Assembly: GCF_014640175.1 (NCBI RefSeq)
Contig: NZ_BMGL01000006.1
Span: 62,001 to 126,000 of the forward strand
Length of the DNA: 64,000 bases
Direction: 5' to 3'
Origin: Psychroflexus salis
GTDB lineage: Bacteria; Bacteroidota; Bacteroidia; Flavobacteriales; Flavobacteriaceae
Shown piece after piece: positions 42,454-52,356 of this stretch (position 1 is its first letter; each line of letters starts with the position of its first letter). Made by a program: the position numbers and the translations under genes. The notes under the pieces are model-generated. The model was not told where the DNA came from, ran no database searches, and saw only the letters and a program-made list of their open reading frames with translations.

Positions 42454-43221
42454 TTATTTTTTCCAAAAACGATACTTCTTTTTCAATTCGTGTTTTTTAT
42501 TAAATTTTGTCTGGAAAGCTTCTACTTCGTTCCACATTTGTGCAAATACTGCTTCGGGATTTTTTTGAATTAATTTCGCATATTCATCAGCCATGATTTT
42601 TACCATGTTGTAAGTAGGAGATAATCTTGCAAAATTTTTAAGTCGTTCTTCGTAAGTTAAAGTTTTAAACTGCATGCGATTTAAATCGACTAAATAAAAA
42701 GCATAATTTCCATATCCTAGTTTTTCAATTAAGGTATTTCCTGGTGAATGATCCAAGAAAAAAACGCCTTGATTATGAAAATGAAAAGTAAAGGCGGTAA
42801 ACTGTCGCAAAATTTCTTCCCGATTTGGATAATCCGGTAGTTCTATTAACTCTCTAAAAGTTAAATCATATGCTTGTTGTACACTTATATAGTAACTTTT
42901 AAGCAAACCAAAAGCATTAAATTTTTCTTGATAAGCAATGGGTTTCGGGGTTCCGACATTTTTTTCTAAAAGCATTTTTGCATATAAAAATGAACGTTCT
43001 GCTTTCGATTTTCTAAACCATCGATAAGCGATTCGGTTAACCAAATGCGGTGTTTTAAATCGTTTTATATTAATGGTTAATTGCTTTATTTGATGGGTTT
43101 TTAATTCATTTCTATTGCCTTTATAAATAGTTTCACCAACCACATCAAAATTATTGATGAAGCTTTTCACTTCGTGTTCTATATTTATAAATTCTTTCTG
43201 AATTTGAAAGTTTTTACCCAT
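42454..43221 (-). CDS. Lipopolysaccharide kinase (InaA/WaaP/KdkA-like) family protein
   Basis: The 255-residue protein has a protein-kinase-like fold as in WaaP and Kdo kinase. Its HRD-like catalytic loop reads FFLDHSPGNTLIEK (Asp and Asn present), and the metal-binding Asp is in YLVDLNRMQF. The N-terminal region has HLVNRIAYRWFRKSKAERSF. It probably phosphorylates a Kdo or core sugar of LPS. It is divergent from a WaaE-like glycosyltransferase gene. Confidence 0.8.
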   Translation of the reverse strand: MGKNFQIQKEFINIEHEVKSFINNFDVVGETIYKGNRNELKTHQIKQLTINIKRFKTPHLVNRIAYRWFRKSKAERSFLYAKMLLEKNVGTPKPIAYQEKFNAFGLLKSYYISVQQAYDLTFRELIELPDYPNREEILRQFTAFTFHFHNQGVFFLDHSPGNTLIEKLGYGNYAFYLVDLNRMQFKTLTYEERLKNFARLSPTYNMVKIMADEYAKLIQKNPEAVFAQMWNEVEAFQTKFNKKHELKKKYRFWKK

Positions 43222-43407
43222 GCATGTTGTATCCTAAATGCAAATATACTTTTTTTTGGATGCTAAGCATCTTCAATTGGAAGGCTAACTATTATTGCTT
43301 TAAGAGTTTTATTTTTTCTCTAAATTTTATTTTGCTTCGTTTTAATAGTATTTTTGGCAAACTTGTATTTGTTATAAATTTAATTTACTGAAAACATAAT
43401 TAATCTA

Positions 43408-44169
43408 ATGATTCAACTTTCTGCTGTAATAATTACTTTTAATGAAGAAGAACATTTGGAAAAGTGTTTACAATCTATAATCGATGTTGCAGATGAAATT
43501 GTGGTAGTAGATTCCTATTCTACAGATCGCACTAAAGAGATTTGTCAAAAATTTAAAGTCAAATTCATCGAGCAAAAATTCCTTGGTTATTTAGAACAAA
43601 AAAACTTTGCCATTACACAAGCTTCAAACGATTATATCCTGTCGCTCGATGGTGATGAAGCACTTTCTGAAGACTTACAAAAATCAATCTTAAATTTAAA
43701 AAAGAATTGGGTTTACGATGGTTATTTTTGCAACCGCAGAAACAATTATGGTGGCTATTGGGTAAAACATTCGCATTGGTATCCCGATAAAAAATTACGC
43801 TTGTTTAAAAAAGGAAAAGGTGAATGGAGAGGTATTAATCCGCATGATTCTTACAAAGTATACAATTCAAAAAGTATTGGAAAAGTAGAAGGTGATATTT
43901 TACATTGGATTTACAGAGATTTTACAGAACATAACCAAAAAGTAGATCGATTTTCTACTATTTCAGCCAATGCATATTACCAACTTGGTAAAAAATCTTC
44001 TGTTTCCAAAATTGTTTTTAGACCTGCTTGGGCTTTTTTTAAAGCTTACTTTTTAAAACTTGGTGTTTTAGACGGTTTATATGGTTGGGTAATTTGCAAA
44101 CAAGCTTATTACAACACTTTCCTTAAATATTTAAAATTATATGAGCTTCAACAAAAAAATAAACACTAA
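43408..44169 (+). CDS. Glycosyltransferase family 2, LPS core WaaE/KdtX-like
   Basis: The 253-residue protein has the GT-A core: SAVIITFNEEEHLEKCLQSI, EIVVVDSYSTDRTKEICQKF, and the metal motif LSLDGDEAL. The later FCNRRNNYGGYWVKHSHWYP and KLRLFKKGKGEWRG are typical of WaaE, which adds glucose to heptose or related LPS core sugars. A hydrophobic segment near the C-terminus (ILKFRPAWAFFKAYFLKLG region) may attach it to the membrane. Confidence 0.88.
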   Translation: MIQLSAVIITFNEEEHLEKCLQSIIDVADEIVVVDSYSTDRTKEICQKFKVKFIEQKFLGYLEQKNFAITQASNDYILSLDGDEALSEDLQKSILNLKKNWVYDGYFCNRRNNYGGYWVKHSHWYPDKKLRLFKKGKGEWRGINPHDSYKVYNSKSIGKVEGDILHWIYRDFTEHNQKVDRFSTISANAYYQLGKKSSVSKIVFRPAWAFFKAYFLKLGVLDGLYGWVICKQAYYNTFLKYLKLYELQQKNKH

Positions 44170-44267
44170 ACTTTAGCTTAGACCATAGGCCTTATCTTAA
44201 ACAACTACTTTGTTTTAATTTTTTCTTTAAAGCAACTTTAATACAAGCAAAATAATCTACAAAGCTG

Positions 44268-44275
44268 TAACTTTG
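44268..44275 (+). promoter_or_regulatory. -7 box of the tsaC-cca-ctaA promoter
   Basis: TAACTTTG matches TAnnTTTG, 13 bases before the ATG at 44289. Confidence 0.5.
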
Positions 44276-44288
44276 CAAAAAAATTGAA

Positions 44289-44849
44289 ATGCGCGAAGAA
44301 ATCGAACAAACCATACAAGTGCTAAAGCGCGGTGGACTTATTTTATACCCAACCGATACCGTTTGGGGAATTGGATGCGATGCAACCAATGCCAACGCAG
44401 TAGATAAAGTACTTGCATTAAAAAAACGAGCTCAAGCAAAATCCTTAATTTGTTTGGTTAGCGATTTTAAAATGCTGAATCAATATGTAGAAGAAATTCC
44501 TGAAATGGCATACGATATTTTAAAATATGCCGACAAACCGACAACCATAATTTATCCTGACCCTATTCGTGTGGCTATGAATGTAATTAACGATGATAAC
44601 ACGCTTGGCATAAGGGTTTGTCGAAATGCATTTTGTAATAAATTACTGAAAAAATTTAGAAAACCCATTGTTTCTACATCTGCAAATTTTAGCGGCGAAC
44701 CAACACCTATGCGTTTTAGTGAAATTAGCCAACGCATTAAAGATAGTGTAGATTATATAGTTGATTTTGATCGCAACCTTAAAAACGACAAGCCATCTAC
44801 CATTATAAAACTAGATTTAGACGGAAAAGTACAAGTGATTAGAAAGTAA
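44289..44849 (+). CDS. L-threonylcarbamoyladenylate synthase, Sua5/YciO/TsaC family
   Basis: The enzyme makes threonylcarbamoyl-AMP, used to form t6A37 in tRNAs. The 186-residue protein has GGLILYPTDTVWGIGCDATN, VLALKKRAQAKSLICLV, ADKPTTIIYP, LGIRVCRNAF and the C-terminal STSANFSGEPTPMRF. It lacks the extra Sua5 domain, so TsaC-type length. It lies 5 bases upstream of the CCA-adding-type gene. Confidence 0.92.
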   Translation: MREEIEQTIQVLKRGGLILYPTDTVWGIGCDATNANAVDKVLALKKRAQAKSLICLVSDFKMLNQYVEEIPEMAYDILKYADKPTTIIYPDPIRVAMNVINDDNTLGIRVCRNAFCNKLLKKFRKPIVSTSANFSGEPTPMRFSEISQRIKDSVDYIVDFDRNLKNDKPSTIIKLDLDGKVQVIRK

Positions 44850-44854
44850 AGAAT

Positions 44855-46294
44855 ATGGCAATACCCAATTACAAAGAAGCCTTAACACATCCTATTTTTG
44901 AATTTATTACAGAAGCAGCAGACGAATTGAATTTGTCAACTTTTGTAATTGGTGGCTTTGTTAGAGATTTCTTTTTAAATCGTGGAAATAAAAATGATAT
45001 TGATGTTGTTGCTGTAGGTAACGGAATTGAATTGGCAAAATTAGTTGCTGCTAAATTACCCAACAAACCTAAAGTACAAATTTTTAAAACTTATGGTACA
45101 GCCATGCTCAAAGCCTTTGATGCTGAAATTGAATTTGTAGGAGCTAGAAAAGAATCATACAACGAGAATTCTCGTAATCCAGAAGTAGAACAAGGGACAT
45201 TGACAGACGATCAGAATCGTCGTGATTTTACCATTAATGCACTAGCGCTTCAACTGAATAGCGATGATTTGGGCAACTTATTAGACCCGTTTAATGGCAT
45301 TTCAGATTTAGGACAAGAGTTAATTAAAACCCCATTAGACCCTGAACTTACTTATTCAGACGATCCGCTACGGATGATGCGCGCCATTCGCTTTGCAAGT
45401 CAGTTAAACTTCAAAATTGAATTGCAATCTTTAAATGCAATTACCACAAATGCAAACCGCATAAAAATCGTTTCTAAAGAACGCATCATGACGGAATTCA
45501 ACAAAATTATGTTGAGTGAAGTTCCTTCTGTGGGTTTAAAGTTATTACACAAAACCAAATTACTTCATTCCATTTTACCAGAGCTGTTAGCTTTAAAAGG
45601 TATCGATGAAATTGATGGCCAACGCCATAAAGATAACTTCTGGCATACCTTAGAAGTAGTAGATAATATAGCTAAAGAAACTGACGATTTATGGCTTCGT
45701 TGGGCAGCATTACTTCACGATATTGGAAAAGCACCTACCAAAAAATTTACTAAAAGAAACGGCTGGACTTTCCATGGACATGAATTTATGGGCGCTAAAA
45801 TGGTGTTTCAAATTTTTAAACGCTTAAAGCTTCCGCTGAACGATAAAATGAAGTTTGTACAAAAATTGGTCTTGCTAAGTTCTAGACCTATTGCGGTTGT
45901 AGATGAAGAAACAACCGATTCGGCAGTTAGAAGATTAATTTTTGATGCTGGCGATTACCTAGAAGATTTAATGATGCTTTGCGAAGCAGATATTACCACC
46001 AAAAATCCTAAGCGTTTTAAAAAATACCACAACAACTTCAAAAAAGTTCGGCAAAAAATAAAAGAAGTAGAAGAACGAGACCATGTGCGTAACTTTCAAC
46101 CACCTATTTCAGGTACAGAAATTATTGAATGGTTCGATTTAAACCCAGGTAAAGAAGTTGGTCAATTGAAATCTACAGTTAAAGAAGCTATTTTAGATGG
46201 AAAAATCCCTAATGAATATGAAGCTGCAAAAAACTATATTTTTCAACAAGCAGAAGACTTAGGATATAATGTGAAGAAAAGAGAAGATGTATAG
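44855..46294 (+). CDS. CCA tRNA nucleotidyltransferase/poly(A) polymerase family with HD domain
   Basis: The 479-residue protein has the class II nucleotidyltransferase head FVIGGFVRDFFL and NDIDVVAVGNGIELAKL, RDFTINALA, and DPLRMMRAIRFASQL. An HD domain follows with LRWAALLHDIGKAPTKKF. The encoded tRNAs in this window lack CCA, so a CCA-adding enzyme is needed in this organism and this is the candidate. Its end overlaps the next gene by 8 bases. Confidence 0.9.
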   Translation: MAIPNYKEALTHPIFEFITEAADELNLSTFVIGGFVRDFFLNRGNKNDIDVVAVGNGIELAKLVAAKLPNKPKVQIFKTYGTAMLKAFDAEIEFVGARKESYNENSRNPEVEQGTLTDDQNRRDFTINALALQLNSDDLGNLLDPFNGISDLGQELIKTPLDPELTYSDDPLRMMRAIRFASQLNFKIELQSLNAITTNANRIKIVSKERIMTEFNKIMLSEVPSVGLKLLHKTKLLHSILPELLALKGIDEIDGQRHKDNFWHTLEVVDNIAKETDDLWLRWAALLHDIGKAPTKKFTKRNGWTFHGHEFMGAKMVFQIFKRLKLPLNDKMKFVQKLVLLSSRPIAVVDEETTDSAVRRLIFDAGDYLEDLMMLCEADITTKNPKRFKKYHNNFKKVRQKIKEVEERDHVRNFQPPISGTEIIEWFDLNPGKEVGQLKSTVKEAILDGKIPNEYEAAKNYIFQQAEDLGYNVKKREDV

Positions 46295-47306
46295 AAAATG
46301 GATTAAAATTTCGCTAATAATTATTTATTTAGTTATCGTTGCTGGTGCGGTTGTGCGTATGACGGGCAGCGGAATGGGTTGTCCTGATTGGCCTAAATGT
46401 TTCGGATATTTAATTCCTCCAACCCAAGAAGCTAAAATAACCTGGCAAGCCAATCAAGATTATTTTAAAGGACAAATTATTGTGTATGGTGAAGCTTTAA
46501 AAGTAGCCCAAACCAATTTTACTTCTGGAAAAGATTTTAATCTAAACAACTGGAAAAAATACGAAAAACACTCCTACTCTACCTTTAATGCAACCCACAC
46601 TTGGATTGAATACATAAACCGTTTACTTGGTGCTTTATCGGGTTTAGCGGTCTTAATAATGGCTTTACTTTCTATTAAAAAATGGAAAGTAAGAAAACGC
46701 ATTACGCTAGTTTCATTTTTCACCTTAGGTTTATTGTTATTTCAAGCTTGGCTGGGAGCAACTGTAGTATATTCAGAATTATTGCCTTCCAGAATAACCA
46801 TGCATATGTTGGTTGCCTTAATCATTACCGCTTTATTAATTTACTTGCTCAATGCAACAAGTATTGATAATCGTTTACACCGCGCAAGCGCAAGGTTTAG
46901 AAGTTTATTAGGTATTGGCATTTTACTTTCGTTAATTCAAGTAGCCTTAGGAACACAAGTGCGCCAAAGTGTAGACGAAATGGTTCGAGCAATGGGAAGT
47001 AATGGAAAAAGCGAATGGCTATTAGACCCAGGTATTAAATTTTATATTCATCGCTCATTTTCAATAATTGTTGTTTTAATTAACTTGGGAATTTGGTATA
47101 TCAACAAAAAGAAAAACTTAGGATTTAATTGGACTAATGCATTAATTTTACTTGTAATTGTTGAAGTTTTATCAGGTATGGCTATGTATTATCTAGATTT
47201 TCTTTTTGGCATGCAAGCTTTACATTTAGTCATGGCAGCTCTATTTTTTGGGGTACAATTTTATATCTTTATGCAAGCACAAAAAGCACAACTGAAATCA
47301 GCATAA
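46287..47306 (+). CDS. ctaA: Heme A synthase, COX15/CtaA family
   Basis: The enzyme oxidises heme O to heme A for aa3-type cytochrome oxidases. The 339-residue membrane protein has eight hydrophobic segments. Signature parts are VVRMTGSGMGCPDWPKCFGY, FNATHTWIEYINRLLG, ITMHMLVAL, FYIHRSFSII and MQALHLVMAALFFG, with histidines placed as heme ligands. Its start lies 8 bases inside the CCA-type gene, so the two are translationally coupled. Confidence 0.92.
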   Translation: MYRKWIKISLIIIYLVIVAGAVVRMTGSGMGCPDWPKCFGYLIPPTQEAKITWQANQDYFKGQIIVYGEALKVAQTNFTSGKDFNLNNWKKYEKHSYSTFNATHTWIEYINRLLGALSGLAVLIMALLSIKKWKVRKRITLVSFFTLGLLLFQAWLGATVVYSELLPSRITMHMLVALIITALLIYLLNATSIDNRLHRASARFRSLLGIGILLSLIQVALGTQVRQSVDEMVRAMGSNGKSEWLLDPGIKFYIHRSFSIIVVLINLGIWYINKKKNLGFNWTNALILLVIVEVLSGMAMYYLDFLFGMQALHLVMAALFFGVQFYIFMQAQKAQLKSA

Positions 47307-47330
47307 TTTTCAAAAACAAAACAAATTAAG

Positions 47331-47855
47331 ATGAAAATTTTTAGAATACGAGCAATATTAGATGTATTGGATGATGTTTTTCGAGATATCGAAATAAAAG
47401 AAGACAATACTTTAGAAGATTTACACAATGTAATTAACCAGTCTTTTGGATTTGATGGTACCGAAATGGCATCCTTTTATATCGCCAATGAAGAATGGAA
47501 TCAAGGCGAAGAAATTGTACTGTTCGATGTGAGTGAAGGCAGAAGTAGTACGAGATTAATGAATGAAACTAAACTAACCGATGTACTTTCAAAATCGCAA
47601 ACTAAATTGATTTATGTGTACGATTTTTTAAATATGTGGACTTTTTATGTTGAATTGGGAGATATTGCTACGCCTGTAGATACCACCGACTATCCAAATT
47701 TACTTTTTGCGCAAGGACAATTGCCAGACTCACCTCCAGAAAAACAATTTGAAGCTGAAAAGTTAGATGACTTTGATGATGAGTTGAAGGATGATTTTGA
47801 TAATGAAGACTTTGAAAATTTAGATGATTTCGACTTTGACCAAAATTGGAATTAG
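47331..47855 (+). CDS. Plasmid pRiA4b ORF-3-like protein
   Basis: The 174-residue protein has the pRiA4b ORF-3 fold (residues 1-130: IFRIRAILDVLDDVFRDIEI, TLEDLHNVINQSFGFDGTEM, ASFYIANEEWNQGEE). A very acidic tail (~125-174) is made of Asp, Phe, Glu and Asn (DDFDDELKDDFDNEDFENL). The family occurs on plasmids and in transposons but also on chromosomes of Bacteroidota. Function unknown. It follows ctaA by 24 bases. Confidence 0.85.
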   Translation: MKIFRIRAILDVLDDVFRDIEIKEDNTLEDLHNVINQSFGFDGTEMASFYIANEEWNQGEEIVLFDVSEGRSSTRLMNETKLTDVLSKSQTKLIYVYDFLNMWTFYVELGDIATPVDTTDYPNLLFAQGQLPDSPPEKQFEAEKLDDFDDELKDDFDNEDFENLDDFDFDQNWN

Positions 47856-47913
47856 GTAAATTATTTTTTATACAGTCATTTGTTTCTTCTAAGTTATGCT
47901 TCGGTATAAATGC

Positions 47914-47921
47914 TATATTTG
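47914..47921 (+). promoter_or_regulatory. -7 box before the nucleoid-associated protein gene
   Basis: TATATTTG matches TAnnTTTG, 18 bases before the ATG at 47940. Confidence 0.5.
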
Positions 47922-47939
47922 TGCAAAATTCAAGAATAG

Positions 47940-48998
47940 ATGATTAACTTATTTTCAGCTCAAATAGAAAGCCTATCCGTTCACCGTGTAGGAAACAAAA
48001 GTAGAAACGAAAACCTATTTATATCTAAAGAAGCTTATCCACTTTCAGATGAATTAAATCCGCTAATTAAAGAGTACTTTTTAAAATCTTTTCGCGATAA
48101 AGAAGAAAATTATTATCAATTTGTGCATGAAACTGATTTAGAATTTCATGCCTTATACAATTTAGTAAAAGAGATTTTTTTGAATCCACTGCAAGCGCAC
48201 GAAGTTTCGAAAAAAATAACTACTTTGTTGTACGAACAATCGCTTCATCAACATATAAAAGGTGGTGAAGTGTACGTTACTTATTTTGAAAATGTAATTA
48301 TCGATAACGAAAAAGTAGATGCAGTTGGTATTTTTAAATCTGAATTAAAACACGATTTTCTTCAATTTAATGAGAAAGAAAACAACTTAGACATCATCCT
48401 GCAACAAGGTGTTTATTTGAATAAGCTAGATAAAGGCGCACTCATCATTAATAAAGAAGATGACAAAGGCTATAAAATTTTATCGGTAGATTCTAATAAA
48501 TACGATACAAAATATTGGCTAGAAAGTTTCTTGGGAGTTGACTTCTTTCAAGATGAAAATTTTTACACCAAGAAGTATTTAAAATTTTGTGAGAACTTTG
48601 CTAAAGATGTGGTTTTGCCTGCCGAAGATAAGCAACAAGAAGTGTTATTTATGAATCGTGCCATGAATCATTTTGCCAGTAATGATGATTTTGATGAACA
48701 AAAATTTATTGGTGAAGTTATTGAAAATCCAGATTTACAACCTGAGTTTAAACACTACAAAGAACAACAAGGCAATAAATATAATATTGAAGATTTAGCC
48801 AATTTTCCGATTTCAAATTCTGCGGTTACTGATGCCCGAAAAAAGGTGAAAAGTGTCATCAATTTAGATACGCATGTGCAAATTAAAATGGATTTTGTAA
48901 GTGGTGAAAGCGCTGAAAAATTCATAGAAAAAGGTTGGGACGAGGAAAGACAGATGTACTATTATTTGGTGTATTTTAATAAAGAAGAGAAGAAGTAA
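47940..48998 (+). CDS. Nucleoid-associated protein, YejK/NdpA family
   Basis: The 352-residue protein resembles the 37-kDa nucleoid-associated family: SAQIESLSVHRVGNKSRNEN at the start, YVTYFENVIIDNEKVDAVGI in the middle, and ALIINKEDDKGYKILSVDSN. It is of normal length. In E. coli the family binds the nucleoid; the detailed role is unclear. It forms a single-gene unit. Confidence 0.85.
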   Translation: MINLFSAQIESLSVHRVGNKSRNENLFISKEAYPLSDELNPLIKEYFLKSFRDKEENYYQFVHETDLEFHALYNLVKEIFLNPLQAHEVSKKITTLLYEQSLHQHIKGGEVYVTYFENVIIDNEKVDAVGIFKSELKHDFLQFNEKENNLDIILQQGVYLNKLDKGALIINKEDDKGYKILSVDSNKYDTKYWLESFLGVDFFQDENFYTKKYLKFCENFAKDVVLPAEDKQQEVLFMNRAMNHFASNDDFDEQKFIGEVIENPDLQPEFKHYKEQQGNKYNIEDLANFPISNSAVTDARKKVKSVINLDTHVQIKMDFVSGESAEKFIEKGWDEERQMYYYLVYFNKEEKK

Positions 48999-49184
48999 GG
49001 GAATTCTGATTTACGATTTTTGATTTAAGATTGACAATTTAGTTTTTTTTGATTTTTGATTTGAAAATTTGATGATTGGTTTTCAGTTTTAGTTTAGCAT
49101 AATAGGTAGAAGGTAATATTAGTGATGTATGCACTAGATTTTATTTGATTTAAAAATTAAACATCAAAATAATATAGAATTAAG
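48999..49184. other. Intergenic region with GATTT-rich sequence
   Basis: Short GATTT/TTGATTT repeats lie at about 49010-49080. No gene or clear terminator is seen between these convergent genes. Confidence 0.45.
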
Positions 49185-49646
49185 CTAAACTATTTGCTCA
49201 ATCTCAAAAGAAGTATTTCTAAAATTTATTTTTTTTCCTTTCGCTTTTCCTAATAATTCCTGTGCAATGGGTGTTTGTTTAGAAATGGCATAAAATGAAA
49301 AATCACCCAAATGAATTTCGCCTAAACTCACCGAAATAAAATAGTTGAATTGACTAGTTTGTAAAAAGCTTCCCAATTGAATTCGTCGATGCTTTTGCTC
49401 AGTAGAAATTGCATTTAAAAAAGCTTGTAATTGTTCTAATTCTAAAAGTTGTTTTCCCAATTTTTCACGTTCAATTTGTAACATAGCTCGTCCTGTTTCA
49501 TATTTATCACCCGCGCTACTTTTAGTTTCGTTAGCTAAATCTTGTTGAATTTGATTTAATTCTCTTTGGCAAATTTGCATTTTAGCTTGTACTTTTTCTA
49601 GACAAGCTGCTTTTGCTTCTATTTTGGTGTTTAGTTTTAAATGCAT
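49185..49646 (-). CDS. GreA/GreB-like protein with coiled coil
   Basis: The 153-residue protein has an N-terminal coiled coil (about 8-80, ACLEKVQAKMQICQRELNQI, GDKYETGRAMLQIEREKLGK) and a C-terminal FKBP-like domain (IHLGDFSFYAISKQTPIAQE, LLGKAKGKKINFRN). This is the layout of transcript-cleavage factor GreA and relatives. The coiled-coil tip lacks a clear pair of acidic catalytic residues, so it may be a Gre-like regulator. Annotations as 3-oxoacyl-ACP synthase for this family are wrong. Confidence 0.75.
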   Translation of the reverse strand: MHLKLNTKIEAKAACLEKVQAKMQICQRELNQIQQDLANETKSSAGDKYETGRAMLQIEREKLGKQLLELEQLQAFLNAISTEQKHRRIQLGSFLQTSQFNYFISVSLGEIHLGDFSFYAISKQTPIAQELLGKAKGKKINFRNTSFEIEQIV

Positions 49647-49904
49647 TTTTTTAATTGAAATTTTAGTTTATACAAAGTTTGTAAAGAAGGAAAAGCTAAG
49701 AGTCATAAAATTTTGATTATCAGAAACATAAAAACCAACCTTCTTTGCAAAATGTTTTAGGGTCTCTGGATGAAAAGTATTCACAAATTAGAGATAATAA
49801 AAATACTTATATTTTAATTTACTGAACTCATATTTTTTCGCAACTATTCATCATTTTTCAAAACTAATTTATAATTTCTAATTCAAAATTTATAATTTAA
49901 AACC

Positions 49905-51020
49905 TCATTCCATTAAATTAGCTAAATCTTTTCCAATTTGGCTTCCAATTGCTACGCCCATTCCGCCTAAGCGAACTGCACAGTACACCTTGTTTTTAAC
50001 TTGTTTTACGATGGGTTTTTTCTGTTTGCCTACACCCAAAATACCACTCCAACGTTGGTCAATTTCAACTTCTCGATTGGGTAAAATTACGTTTTTTAGC
50101 AAATCTTCTAGAGCTGTTTGAATAGCTTCTGTGGTGCCCATTTTTGAAGTAGTTTCTCCTGCTTTATCTATATTTCGGCCGCCACCTAATAAAATACGAT
50201 TGTGAATATTTCTAAAATAGTAAAAACCTTCATCTAAATGAAATGATCCTTTAATATGTAAATTTTCAATAGGTTGAGTAATTACTACTTGATTTCGAGC
50301 AGGAGTAACCTCCACATCTAACAATTCACTTGCAAAAGCATTGGTAGCTACAAAAAGTTGTTTCGCTTTAAAACTAAAGTTTTTTAAATGAATTTCGACT
50401 GCATTGGTTTCATTTATAACCGACTTAACTTCAACCGAATTCAATATCAAAATTCCTTGACTTTGTACTTTCTTCAACAAAGCTTGCATCATTTTACCGG
50501 TATCGATTTGGCCTTCAAAAGCATTAAAAATTTGATGTGGAATAGTTTTATTAAATGCAAAAGTATCAGGTTTCAAATGAAAGACATTTTCTTTGAAAAC
50601 AGGATAAAGCAATTCATTTAGATAAGGAATTTGCTGCTTACAATTTTCAAAAAGTGAATCATCTTCTTTCAAAAAAACTTCATAACCACCTTGTTGATCG
50701 TAATCGATCTGTTTTTCACCTAAAGTAGTTTTTAATAATTCCAGTCCTGCAACGCGTTGTTTTACCAAATCTACCACTTCATTTTCGCTGTGATTTTTTA
50801 AATCTGAAAGCAATTCGCTTACACTACCAAAACAGGCGAAACCTGCATTTTTAGTACTGGCTCCTTGTGGTAAAATTCCTTTTTCTAGAATTAAAATATT
50901 AGCTGCAGGATGCTTTTTTTTCAATTGAAGCGCGCAAGATAAGCCAACGATTCCGCTGCCAATAATGCAAAAACCTACATTAATAAACCAAGATTTTTGT
51001 TCCCAATAGGATAAATTCAA
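49905..51020 (-). CDS. FAD-dependent oxidoreductase, DAO family
   Basis: The 371-residue protein has an FAD-binding dinucleotide fold at the N-terminus (FCIIGSGIVGLSCALQLKKK), ILILEKGILPQGASTKNAGF, and a C-terminal GVGKQKKPIV..LGGMGVAIGSQIGKDLA. It is of DadA/glycine-oxidase type and oxidises an amine or amino acid. The start is TTG at 51020 (before NLSYWEQKSWF), as no ATG is near; relatives begin in the same place. Confidence 0.85.
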   Translation of the reverse strand: MNLSYWEQKSWFINVGFCIIGSGIVGLSCALQLKKKHPAANILILEKGILPQGASTKNAGFACFGSVSELLSDLKNHSENEVVDLVKQRVAGLELLKTTLGEKQIDYDQQGGYEVFLKEDDSLFENCKQQIPYLNELLYPVFKENVFHLKPDTFAFNKTIPHQIFNAFEGQIDTGKMMQALLKKVQSQGILILNSVEVKSVINETNAVEIHLKNFSFKAKQLFVATNAFASELLDVEVTPARNQVVITQPIENLHIKGSFHLDEGFYYFRNIHNRILLGGGRNIDKAGETTSKMGTTEAIQTALEDLLKNVILPNREVEIDQRWSGILGVGKQKKPIVKQVKNKVYCAVRLGGMGVAIGSQIGKDLANLME

Positions 51021-51142
51021 TTTGAATAATTTTCAACAAAGATAAGTTAGTCAACTCCAATTTTTGCTTTTTAGTTAAATGAGTCTGGATATGGTCTAAA
51101 AAATAGATGATTTGTGTATTTTCAACATCAAAATAATCCGTC

Positions 51143-52354
51143 ATGAAGATCGTTCACACCGCCGACTGGCATATTGGCAAAAAGCTACATAAACAAGACT
51201 TAGCTGAAGATTTTGAGCTTTTCATCAATTGGCTTTGCCTAAGAATTGAAGATCAAAAAATAGATGTTTTGTTAATTTCAGGCGACGTTTTTGATTTGGC
51301 AAATCCTTCAAACGAAGCTAAAAGTTTATATTATCAATCATTATTGAAGTTGAAAAATTTGGGTTTACAAATCATCATCACGGGTGGAAACCACGACTCT
51401 CCAGCCATGCTTAATGCACCAAAATCTATTTTAGCTGAATTAAATGTACAAGTTTTTGGAAATCTCCCCAAAAAAATAGAAGATATTTTGGTGCCGATTT
51501 ATAATGCTAAAAAAGAAGTAGAATTGGTTGTTGCTGCATTACCTTTTTTAAGAAACAAAGATTTACAAACTGCTGAAGTAGCTAAAAATTACGAAGAACG
51601 TTTACAAAATTTAAAGAAAGGAATTGCTAAATATTATACAAAGGCAGCTGAATTAGCTGAGCGCAATTATCCTAAAATTCCGTGTATTGCCATGGGGCAT
51701 TTGTTTGCTCACGGGGTAAGTACTTCTGAAAGTGAACGCGACATTCAGATTGGTAATCAAGCAGCGGTAGAGTCGAGAGAATTTGGAAATTACTTTAAGT
51801 ATGTGGCTTTAGGACACATCCACAAACCACAACAAGTAAAAGCAGAAATTCCGATACATTACAGTGGTTCGCCTATTCCACTCTCGTTTAGTGAACGTAA
51901 AGATGAAAAACGAATTTTAGTAATTAATACCGAAATTAGTTTTGAACCTACTTCCATTACAATTCCTGTATTTCGAAAACTAATTAAATTAAAAGGAAGT
52001 TTGAAGGACATTGAACTTAAATTGAATAAATTAGAAAAACATTCTAATCTAACACATTTTATTGAAATTGAATTGGTAGAAGAGAAATACAATCCGCAAC
52101 TTATTTTTGAATTAAACAACTGCATCGAAAACTTTACAACAGAAGGCTACCAAATTGTAAAACACCGTATCCATTTTAAAGAAAAACAACAAAAATTAGG
52201 AGCACTTGCCAAACCCAACCAAAATCTAAGTGAATTAAAAACCAAAGATGTGTTTGAAAAACGATTGTTAGAAACTGAACTCAATCAAGAGCAAAAGTCG
52301 AATTTACTTTCCCTTCTTGAAAACATGCTACAAGAAATTGAAGAAACCAACTAA
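51143..52354 (+). CDS. sbcD: Exonuclease SbcCD, nuclease subunit SbcD
   Basis: The Mre11-like nuclease works with SbcC to cut hairpins and DNA ends. The 403-residue protein has all metal motifs: HTADWHIGKKLH, ISGDVFDLANPSNEA, TGGNHDSPAML, AMGHLFAHG and ALGHIHKPQ. It is followed by sbcC after 2 bases. Confidence 0.94.
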   Translation: MKIVHTADWHIGKKLHKQDLAEDFELFINWLCLRIEDQKIDVLLISGDVFDLANPSNEAKSLYYQSLLKLKNLGLQIIITGGNHDSPAMLNAPKSILAELNVQVFGNLPKKIEDILVPIYNAKKEVELVVAALPFLRNKDLQTAEVAKNYEERLQNLKKGIAKYYTKAAELAERNYPKIPCIAMGHLFAHGVSTSESERDIQIGNQAAVESREFGNYFKYVALGHIHKPQQVKAEIPIHYSGSPIPLSFSERKDEKRILVINTEISFEPTSITIPVFRKLIKLKGSLKDIELKLNKLEKHSNLTHFIEIELVEEKYNPQLIFELNNCIENFTTEGYQIVKHRIHFKEKQQKLGALAKPNQNLSELKTKDVFEKRLLETELNQEQKSNLLSLLENMLQEIEETN

Positions 52355-52356
52355 CC

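Noticed and set aside
47331-47855. Plasmid or transposon origin of the pRiA4b-like gene
   Set aside because: The gene is embedded among housekeeping genes with no mobile element marks, and the family is common on Bacteroidota chromosomes.
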